DNA from: Glandiceps talaboti
Lineage: Eukaryota > Hemichordata > Enteropneusta > Spengelidae
Direction: 5' to 3'
NCBI RefSeq assembly: GCF_964340395.1
Contig: NC_135559.1
Span: 12,306,259 to 12,326,258, forward strand
DNA: 20,000 bases
Shown: positions 1 through 8,707 of the stretch, one piece after another
How positions within the stretch are numbered: position 1 is the first letter of the stretch
Layout: each line of letters starts with the position of its first letter
The notes under the pieces: generated by a model
Told to the model about the DNA's origin: nothing
Seen by the model: the letters and a program-made list of their open reading frames with translations, nothing else
The model's database searches: none
Made by a program: the position numbers and the translations under genes

Positions 1-183
1 ATTCATTTTGAAGCGATAACTTGCTATGGAAAGAATGGCCCTGAATTTGTAAACAGACTAACAGAGCTGTACCTTCGACATCAAAATCCAAACTTCAATT
101 ATTTCCATTATAATGATAATGATAAGGAGAATTCACTGAGTTCACCTTGGGTTCTTACAGTCCAACATAAAGGAGGGCCATAA
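1..183 (+). CDS. 3' terminal coding fragment of an unrecognised gene
   Basis: Frame 1 is open from the first base of the window to a TAA at 181-183, giving 60 residues that begin IHFEAITCYGKNGPEF and end WVLTVQHKGGP. The composition is protein-like: mixed charged, aromatic and hydrophobic residues, an amphipathic FVNRLTELYLRH helix, and an Asn/Asp-rich patch before the C-terminus. This differs from the low-complexity open frames elsewhere in the window. The fragment has no in-frame acceptor that would mark an exon start, so its 5' end lies outside the window. An AATAAA at 373-378 could be its polyadenylation signal. I do not recognise the family. It could also be a pseudogene fragment. It would be convergent with the minus-strand lectin-domain gene. 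Confidence 0.5.
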   Translation: MHFEAITCYGKNGPEFVNRLTELYLRHQNPNFNYFHYNDNDKENSLSSPWVLTVQHKGGP

Positions 184-372
184 AAGTGTTGAGTGTAGGG
201 TAAAGAAAATGATTATTTTGTTGTGTTATTTATTTTAGAAAGCACCATCCAATTTTTTATTTTATTTTATTTTATTTAAAAGTTTTTTTTTGTTTTTGTT
301 TTTGTTTTACTTTGAATGTAATATTTAACTTTTCGGCAACTACTTTGAAAGATGTGACATTAGGCCAGAAAA

Positions 373-378
373 AATAAA
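373..378 (+). promoter_or_regulatory. candidate polyadenylation signal AATAAA
   Basis: AATAAA in an A-rich context about 190 bp after the stop codon at 181-183, on the strand of that gene. This is a plausible 3' UTR length. In AT-rich DNA the hexamer is common by chance. Confidence 0.3.
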
Positions 379-743
379 AAAAGCTGTGACACCTACTCAT
401 ATATTCTGAAAGAGCGGAGCTTTATTTTGATGATGGGCAATACTGTAAGATATCCTCATGCGGGCTGCTTCGCATCGCATTTGTTTCAAAATTAAGGATA
501 TTTCTTCGATATTTTCTCTATATTTTCTGAATACCCTGCTATAGGCAGTACATGTAACGAAGTAACGATATACATTTGAGTCTATTCCAAATTATATAAT
601 ATCTTATACAGTCTTATACAGTGGTTTACTTGGCTCTTACAGTCTAGATCTGCTGATGCATACACCGAAGGAAGCATGAATTGAGATTAAATTAAGATTA
701 AATTAAGATGTTGCATATCCAATGTGCACTAAAAGAATTGAGC

Positions 744-1520
744 AAAAGTTACTAAAGTTTACGAGCATGGGAGTGGGCTGATTAAAGTCTGAAAGTATTG
801 AAATGTTTTGCTCCTGTTTTGCTCCATATTCGGGATTTTTTGAAACCAAATTAAACTTCAGGAGAAGTCTTACAGTCACTTATCAAGTGCACATCCGCAA
901 AATAGGGCTTCGCATCTTTCAGTCTTTCAGTCTTTCAGTCTTTCAGCTTTGCCACAACAAAATACACTTCGAGATAATATGTAATGTATAGCATAATTGT
1001 TTCAATTCTGGTATTTTATTACCATATTCAAGTATTGTATGGCTTTAAATTATGTCTATGGTTTGATATTTTGTGCCTCTAAATGGGCTCCTAAATGGAC
1101 TAAGTATTTTCAAATTTTGTTCACCTTTGGAGTCTTACAGTTGTCTCTCCAATCAGCAGCAATCAAGGTGATAATTGGCTTTCTTACAGTCCTCCAAAAC
1201 AAGATGGGTGGTGTCTGGCTAAATAACCCCCTGTTATAGCGTAGCAGGGTTAGTTAGAGCTAATTAGAGACACAACCGGGGCCATCTCCATATGCGTGTG
1301 AAATCCAAATCCCGTGGAAAGTAATCTCATTCAGCGTCTACATGTCAGCTTTATTTGCGGTATCTTCGTATCTTCATAGTTCACTGTGACGAGCTTTACA
1401 ACATAAACTAGTAATCTTTACAGTCAGTGTAATACTGTAAGAGTATATCAAAATACTCTTTATAATTTTATGGTTTTCTATCACGATACAAAAATACAAA
1501 AATAAAAGTTACTAAAGTTT
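744..1520 (+). repeat. 17-bp direct repeat pair AAAAGTTACTAAAGTTT
   Basis: Identical 17-mers lie at 744-760 and 1504-1520. The second abuts the half-copy of the palindromic element (palindrome at 1523). The span given covers both copies and the sequence between them. Possibly a trace of an insertion or duplication. Low information content (AT-rich) weakens the case. Confidence 0.4.
915..946 (+). repeat. 8-bp tandem repeat (TCTTTCAG)x4
   Basis: Four perfect head-to-tail copies of TCTTTCAG. The unit resembles the TCTTACAG core of the nonamer cluster around it. Confidence 0.9.
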
Positions 1521-1522
1521 GT

Positions 1523-1700
1523 TATTGTACGTACAATAGCGAACATTTTACACATTTATCAGGTTTTTTTACAATGTATTGAGTTACAAACACAGACTTG
1601 GTCTATGTCATTTCACATTGGTTTTTCAAGTAGGAAGAACTGTTACTATAATATTTTTATCAATTAGTGAAGTTTCAACTAAAGTTTCAACTAAAGTTTC
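1523..1700 (+). mobile_element. half-copy of the palindromic foldback element
   Basis: It starts with the palindrome TATTGTACGTACAATA (1523-1538) and then follows the right arm of the 17262-17601 element. Shared blocks in order are ttttacacattt, the block caatgtattgagttacaaac, ttcacattttttcaag (with small gaps) and ggaag, fading near 1680-1700. The sequence left of 1523 does not match the element's left arm, so this looks like one arm only, or a copy whose left arm was lost. It runs into a 12-bp tandem repeat at 1670-1711. Confidence 0.65.
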
Positions 1701-1711
1701 AACTAAAGTTT
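1670..1711 (+). repeat. 12-bp tandem repeat (AAGTTTCAACTA)x3.5
   Basis: Three perfect copies of AAGTTTCAACTA at 1670-1705 followed by a partial copy. Read in frame it encodes VSTK repeats, probably coincidental. The related word ACTAAAGTTT also occurs near 751 and 1511. Confidence 0.9.
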
Positions 1712-4700
1712 ATATAGAACCAACACGATATCGATCACTCAACTTCAGCGTAATTATAAAAGCAATTCTATTATATTTAGGAGAATATCGGGAAGCTGCA
1801 CTAATACCAGAGTTGAAAATGGAAGCATTTTCGCAGAATCAAATTTTAAAACGATTTTGGGATAAATGGAATGCAGAATATCCAGAGATAGTGAGATTTA
1901 GTTGGTGGCGTTTACGATGGCGTCAAATCTTTTTAAAACTGAAGCAACACCGGTAGGATCTGTGACCGCTAGGAGGCTCACTATCGATAGTGGTACCGAA
2001 GGATGCGATTAATTTACTTATAACGGCTACAGCAAATTTAGTCATTTTTAGCCAATTTTTACGAATAAGATTTATTTTGTCTTTTAACGGATTATATAGA
2101 TATATTAATAAATTTATTAATATAGGAAAGAGACTTTATTTGACTATATAATAGATTAAAAAAGAAGTGGGCCAGCTTTCTCTTTTTACATACTACTAAC
2201 GTTCAATTCTGTGAGAGAATGCAATGAAGACAAATGCATATGCATGAACCATGCGTAAGTGTAATGGCAAGATGGCGTCGATTATGCGATCATGTCGATT
2301 GTGTATTGTAGGTAGCGTTTGCTGTGATTTTTTGGCTTCTTCTTCTGTGTTTGTGACATTGAATTCGGCGTGAACCAAATCCTACAATTCCTACAATGTA
2401 AACGCAAATAGAAGTGAACAGGGCCTCAATAGACATACTTACAAAACCAAAAATTTAAGCTGAAAACACCATTAAAACATATACATTTGTATCTTAAAAT
2501 ATAATATAGATATCAGCTAGTTATTCATTGTAACTTTACCTTGTTAGTTTCGCTTTAATTGACCTTTTGACACTTGCTTATATTTAGACCTGTATTGATT
2601 AAATACAAACTAACACACTCTTTAACAAAACGAATACTAGTGTATCCTTATGGAAGGAATTCAGTTTACATCTGGTTTTCAATATCATATAACTAAGTTA
2701 AAATTGTCCGAACATTTGCATATAGATGTTGATAATGTAAATATATATCGGATTTGGTCAGGGATAGTTTGCAGGGATCTGTGTCTCTCATAAAAAAAGT
2801 ACATTCTGTGTGAGCTACAGATGTTTGAGATATAAAATGTTCTTTTTAATGATAACATAGATAACATATACAAGCGTTCCCTACTTCTAATATCCAGTGA
2901 TGAACAACAATATTAGTTACTGGTACACAGTCTAATAATGCATGAAAATGTTACAACCCGAGAAAAAACACCGGTGCGTTTGCTTGAATGAAGGAAACTA
3001 TGGAAAGACTTCAGGCAAGGGCAGACTTAAGTTCAAACAACAATAAAATGGTACGACAGCGGCTGTCTTTGATTTAGGTTCAGCCAACACTTATATCAGT
3101 TGCTTATGTCTGTGGAAGTTACACAATAATGTATCAGTAACAGTCGGACTAGATCGTTATAATGTCTAGCATTCAATCTGTAAGTAAAGTTACGGAATCC
3201 GGGGCTCCTGCTGTGGTGTATACACTTTGATAAGTTACCGTAACTAATCACATTATATATTTGCATGACGCTTTCCTCATTCTGCTTACCACAAGCAAAC
3301 AAATCAAACACACTGGTGTTTTTGTTCGCGGATTGCATAAAGTCTGCATACTATAATTACTGCGGATATAATGTTTAAGTTCGTATGTGCAAATTGCCTC
3401 TAAATTTCTATTCATTTTAAAAAGTTAAATTGTCTTAATAATGGCGACTGGTGATAAGCTGAATACATTCAAACAATGATAATGAAAAAGATATTGCACC
3501 TAATCTTGGCAAATAAAACTCAAGGCGCAGAACTAAGTCGGCGTTTATTTACAGTATGGAAATATTATTTAAACATATACGGTGTTAGAGGAAGATCCCT
3601 TCTTATCAAATCACAAGTAAACACTTCGCACACATGTTAAGTGAACTGAAATCGGTATGCTGGATGCTATCCTAAGTGATGAACAATTGTCATTATTATT
3701 AAATGTTGTTATTTTTAAGCTTGTTGCTAAGCGTTATATTTATATCAAATTCAGAAAACAAAAACAAAGAAATGATGGCATACAAAAACTACTTCCAAAA
3801 TATTCGGAGTGTAGAGTTTCATAATGAGTCTAGGAAATTAAAGTAAATTAAATGCACAGATTAAGGAATTTTGTCATTGATAATGTAAGAAAAGTTTCCC
3901 CAAAAAAGTAACATTTATATCCATGAAAATACATGTATCTTATCTTTGTAATAAGCCCAATGAAAAGTTATTAAATGCAAAAAACAATCATTTCTATTGT
4001 CTATAGTTTCTGTGTTATATACACTCGAGGGACCAATAGCCATTCGTCGTTGGTATCTTCTAATTTTGTGTGTATGCAAATTACAGCAAATCCCGGTCAC
4101 TATATTTCTTCTTTTGATATCCTGTAAATCGAGAATTTTGATCTTAACCCCAGATCATCACTTCATCATCAGAAGTAGCATGCTTTATACCATAATTACC
4201 ACCTGGAAGAAGAGGTTAATTACAAGAGTTATAAAGACTGGCTTAACCCTCTTTCTACCGAGGGTATTTTTTTGTACACACAAAACTACAAGTTGGGGGG
4301 GGGGAGACAGGAAATTCGTACAAACATGACTAAGTACAGTAAAAGAACCTGGCAAATTTTACCCTGAGAGAAAAATGTCAAGCGCTGTCGTAAACTTCGA
4401 CATTCGAAATGAAAATTAATGAAATATAATAGGGTGAATTCAATTAAAAACTGAGTTTTTGAGCAAATTTCAAGGTGAATCCTGGTATTGAATGATAAAT
4501 ACGCACACAAATCAACTATAACAGACACATACCCACATGTAGACAGACATGCTTAACTTGCTCAACTCAATGAGGTTCGTCAAACTTTGTTTCCAAAAAA
4601 CGTATTAAATTATAATGTGCGTGTTTTCATTTCTCTTTTGCGAGATAATTACGTGTGTATGTGTGAATGACAAATCCTTTGACTCAGATGGGGTGTGTTG

Positions 4701-4771
4701 ATCGCAACCGAAACTATGATAATGCCTTCGGAGGACTCGTGCTAGTCTAGGAATGATAAACATCATCTTAC

Positions 4772-5002
4772 CAGACCAACCACCATCCACGTCTGCAAAA
4801 TGCACAAGTTCATCGGTATCTGCATAGCTGATATATGAATCTTCAGACGCTGCAGCCTGCCAAGCAGCTTGGGATATTGAATACCAGTCTGTTTCAGCAC
4901 TTTCCCATTTCAAGTACGATTTTCCATTAAACCCTATTCCATAAAGTTCCCCAGATTCAGAGTCCATTCCTAAGATATTCATTACCTTTGACGTTCCAGT
5001 AA
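4772..5002 (-). CDS. exon 11: last exon found, C-terminal region
   Basis: Acceptor cttattgcag before 5002, donor gtaagatg after 4772. It has 76 codons, with LGMDSESGELYGIGFNGKSY followed by a Trp-rich stretch (KWESAETDWYSIS, AAWQAA) and ending DVDGGWS. The G-rich LYGIGFNGKSYLKW pattern recalls a beta-propeller blade of the tectonin kind, but a single blade is not evidence of a propeller. The ending could lead into another extracellular module. If the donor were not used, the frame would run on to a stop at 4605-4607, adding about 56 residues of unlike composition. The strong donor favours splicing. Confidence 0.75.
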
Positions 5003-5150
5003 CTGCAATAAGAAAAATTTGTACTGGTGACTCTAGGTTAGCTCGCTTATCACGGATTCTTTAACAATTTGTGATTATACTAGTATTGGTAATTTCTGTT
5101 CTCCAAGAAATACAGTCTAAAGGTGTTTTGGGATGAAAATATCTAAATAA

Positions 5151-5202
<52 letters not shown>

Positions 5203-8200
5203 TGGGAGACAAACTTTGGGAGACAGTCTTTTCTTTTGGCAATATGGTATTCAATCTTTTTTGCAAGTCTTACATTTTGTTTCACAATATTAAAGGATGG
5301 TGTAGTCTTTTGATAACTTACACTCATAAATGGTCTGTTTTTGTTTTTTTTATATAAACTTACTATTTGAGTAGGAAATCCATGAATACTAACTTTGTCT
5401 ACAGGTTTGAAGAATTGTTTGAAAGAGGAAATGTGCGATCTCATAACATTAAACAGCATTTGCTGAATTGACGTTAGATACTTCTGTTCACTATTTTATC
5501 ACTCTTGAGGGCATTTTTTCTTGCTCTTTTCTTTTTAAAGGTATTTTTTTCGGCCACTGAACCCATGAGGAATGGCCCTCACTGGACTTCTTGGGAGACA
5601 AGTGTTTATATGCTTAAAGAACTATCCAGTATAAATAAAGATTATTATTATTACATGGTGAAGTTTAGTGCATCGGCTTTGACTTTTAAAAATATGGGCA
5701 TAGCCACACACTTTAAACTTTTACGAGAAGTACGGCAAAATGAAGAATGATTATCATATTTCCATGGAAACAATTTCCTTGACCATCTTCATTGGAAACT
5801 TTCGATTCAAATCTTTAGGTTGGTGCCAATGGCAATAAATATTCGTTTGACGTGAAATGTGCAAGGAAGTTAGGACCGACCAGTCAATTCACTTACTTTT
5901 GTTGAAGGTCCCTGTGCCATTTAAAGCACGTTGCATGGTGAAGCATGACGATCGCACTTTGGGTGATCCGCTGAAAGAGAATATTTAGCTAAGCAATATA
6001 ATTTGATGATTCATCAAGTCTGACAACTTCACACAGAATAATTCAACTAAACGTTGGTGTCAACACTAACATTTCAAAGTATGCAATTTACCTAACACAC
6101 TGACTAAAAACTATCATGATATTACAGTTCCAGTTCAATGCATAGGGTTAATTGGTGAGGGGGAGGACGATAATTTATAGTTCCGAATTGCCCTTTTGAA
6201 AACATAAATGGCGGTAAGGATACATACGATACAGGCTTAATTGCTATACAGAAAAGAGGGTGTTTGGTTGATTTTGCTTAGTTTATGTTTGTATGTTTAA
6301 ATAGTAATCACAACTTAGGCCTAGCTAGGTACCTGCGTAGGACATCATTTGTTCATCATTGAAAAAATACCGTGATGGCTTGTGTTCCATTTTCTATTCT
6401 GACTTACTTATTTTGAAGGCACTTATCAAAATGATATGTGTTAAAACAAGTGTGATTTCAAATTAAAAATAGTGTAAAATACAACTGACATTACCTTTGA
6501 CAGACATGTAGAAGAATTCCATCGGTGTTGTCAGCTATGTAACCCTTCTGATATGCATCTGAAGAAACGGAAAGCTTTATCATCAAATTAACCTAACCAG
6601 AAAAGTAAAACGCTGCTGCAAATACATATTTGGACTCAGAAGATAGTTATTGTGAATTAATATGTTTTAAAGGAGTACGATATAAAAATAATACTCCCGT
6701 TTAGATGGCCAGAAATTTGCTTAGAACATCTGTATCCACCGATTGGGAATAATGTGTGTTAACGCCATCTAAACCTATTAGCTAAACATGTGTTTTTCCA
6801 TTTTTCAGCTAAGAAATTTCCAGTAGTATCAATTACAACTTTAAGAAGGTCTACATGTCTGTAGTGTTTGTTGACCGAGTCAGAGCATTGCAAAATAGCA
6901 TGCACACAAAAACAAAACCATGTAAGATTATAACATATCTTTAAGCTGTTAACATTGGGAACAAGTGGTTAAATCTGTACTAGCTGTAACCGATCAAACC
7001 AAAAAATACCCTGACTGAAAATTGTTAAAATACCAGTAATTAGATATTCCACATGTTAATAACAAGTTGATTTTATCCATAAGTAGAACAGTCATAGGTT
7101 GAAATCTTGGGCTGTTGATTTTAGGGTTCGGATAAATCCTATCAAATTAATGTTTGGTTCCAAACCCTAAAATCAGCACTATCATGTATACATTTACACA
7201 AATATGTTTACCTACCAGTGATTCAAAACTGTTCAGGGTGTAAAATATTATGAGTAAGCCATTATATCTAGCAAAACAGTTTCAAATCTGGTCGAGTTGC
7301 AGCTCTGAATATAGTGAGTTTATAACCATGTTTTTAGACATACATTTACAAAGACTATAAGAAACACTGTCATCTTTAATTGTCTTTCATTTTATAGTCC
7401 TTGTCGTGCGTTAGACAATTCTCAAGTCTTTCTTAAGTATATCCTTTCTATCCAAATTAGCAACTTATGCCACCTTTATATTTCATGAAAGTGATTAAAA
7501 TTAAAAAAAGCATGATAAGTCGGTTGAATATCAGTGGATTTAATCAAACATATTCTGCGTTTTTACTTTTGAAGTTGCATTTCTAGAACAATCACGATAT
7601 ATGGAGAATACTTTCAATGAAAGGGTTTCACTTTCTCCAGTAATAAGACGCAAAATATTAATGTATTCACCTGTTAAAGGGCAAATATCCCTCATGTTGC
7701 AAATCACACACTTTGGATAATTGTGACACTGACATTGGCCTTGGTTACAACAAATACAATTACTTAACGAGTTATGACTACAAGGGCAGTCATAGAGCAC
7801 TTCGTCCACTGTATCATCTGTAGAAATAAATTGAAAACAAACATATCGTCGTAAACAAAAAGGCCTTTTTACGGCACCGTCCAACACCTACCCGCCAAGA
7901 GAAAATATGTCCTCTAGTTTGCACGGATTGAAAAAACATTGAATGAAAATTACGTTAAGTACATTATATTTTCAAAATAATATAGAATTTAGATAATCAT
8001 AATGTTTGACTAGTCAGATGACTTTTGTCCTGGAGAAAAGTAAAACAACTGAAATACAGAAGTTGTAAAAATGTATGGTGTCACAAAAGAGACATATTCG
8101 TTAGCTTTTTTAATTTGTTTAATATTAGTGTATATACATGTACTTTATGTTATTTCTAATTAAGTACCAACACATTTGATATAATTTTATTTGTGCCAAA

Positions 8201-8645
8201 AAATTCAAGCAAATTCATATTCTTATTTCCTAAGCCCCGTGTGTACATAATTTACCATCTGTATCGTAATGTGCCCAGCCATTGCAAATCTGCTTAGGAA
8301 TTACATTCTAGAGTGCATTGTGCACTATGTGTATATGATCGTGCATTTCATACACTGTTTTAGTGAATTACTAGAAGAAGAAAAAACTCGGTTATGGTAT
8401 GTACCATGTAAATTATATATTACAATAAGTGTGAGGATTTCTAAGTCTGCCAGTGTCTGCCCTGTGATGTGTTCTTTCCACTAATAGAAGTGATCTCAAT
8501 ACCTTTCTTTGCTGTATCTCTCGGCGAATTAGTGCGACGATCTCTAACACCCGGCACCGTGTTACAATCACGCGCGGCTGGCGTTGTTTTAGTAACGGTG
8601 CATCCTCAAACAAATAAATAATAGATATATAAATAAGTAAATATA

Positions 8646-8707
<62 letters not shown>

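Larger units (their letters stand above)
153..1442. repeat. cluster of TCTTACAGT nonamers in both orientations
   Basis: Exact copies of TCTTACAGT lie at 153-161, 635-643, 868-876, 1133-1141 and 1182-1190. Exact reverse complements (ACTGTAAGA) lie at 442-450 and 1434-1442. Insertion variants TCTTATACAGT occur head to tail at 602-612 and 612-622, and TCTTTACAGT occurs at 1415-1424. Several copies continue as TCTTACAGTC. I saw no other exact copy in the window by eye. At this base composition the expected number in 1.3 kb is well below one. The first copy is inside the coding fragment, where it reads VLTV. Function unknown. Confidence 0.65.
184..4771. other. convergent intergenic region, no convincing gene
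   Basis: This 4.6-kb AT-rich stretch lies between the end of the plus-strand fragment and exon 11 of the minus-strand gene. It probably holds the 3' UTRs of both and the missing last exon(s) of the minus-strand gene. Recognisable content: AATAAA at 373-378; a cluster of TCTTACAGT nonamers (153-1442); an 8-bp tandem repeat (915-946); a half-copy of the palindromic element (1523-1700) running into a 12-bp tandem repeat; an open frame of 125 codons (1579-1956) that I do not trust; and a G10 run near 4295-4304. The open frames at 2196-2378, 2685-2873, 3096-3338, 3915-4329 and 4286-4528 show no domain or persuasive splice structure. Confidence 0.5.
5003..5896 (-). other. intron 10
   Basis: The 894-bp intron between exons 10 and 11. 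It holds the (CA)n tract at 5152-5201 and the retroposon tail at 5551-5654. No further coding sequence is visible. Confidence 0.7.

Noticed and set aside
1579-1956. 125-codon plus-strand open frame ending in a Trp/Arg-rich segment
   Set aside because: Its first third is the half-copy of the palindromic element and a 12-bp tandem repeat. The remainder vaguely recalls retroelement sequence (FWDKWNAEYPEI), but the order of motifs fits no family I know and stops follow at once. Too weak to call.
2269-2277. AAGATGGCG, resembling a YY1 site or a strong start context on the plus strand
   Set aside because: The frame that follows is short (about 33 codons), with no usable donor or domain. A single 9-bp match is not enough.
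2270-2400. Possible terminal exon for the minus-strand gene (acceptor near 2385-2395, phase-compatible, stop after about 30 residues)
   Set aside because: The phase fits, but the peptide (basic, no membrane segment or recognisable domain) and the 2.4-kb gap give no support. Chance phase agreement is one in three.
6699-6774. Inverted repeat GTTTAGATGGC ... GCCATCTAAAC in intron 8
   Set aside because: Perfect but only 11 bp, with a 54-bp loop. One such pair is not surprising in 20 kb.
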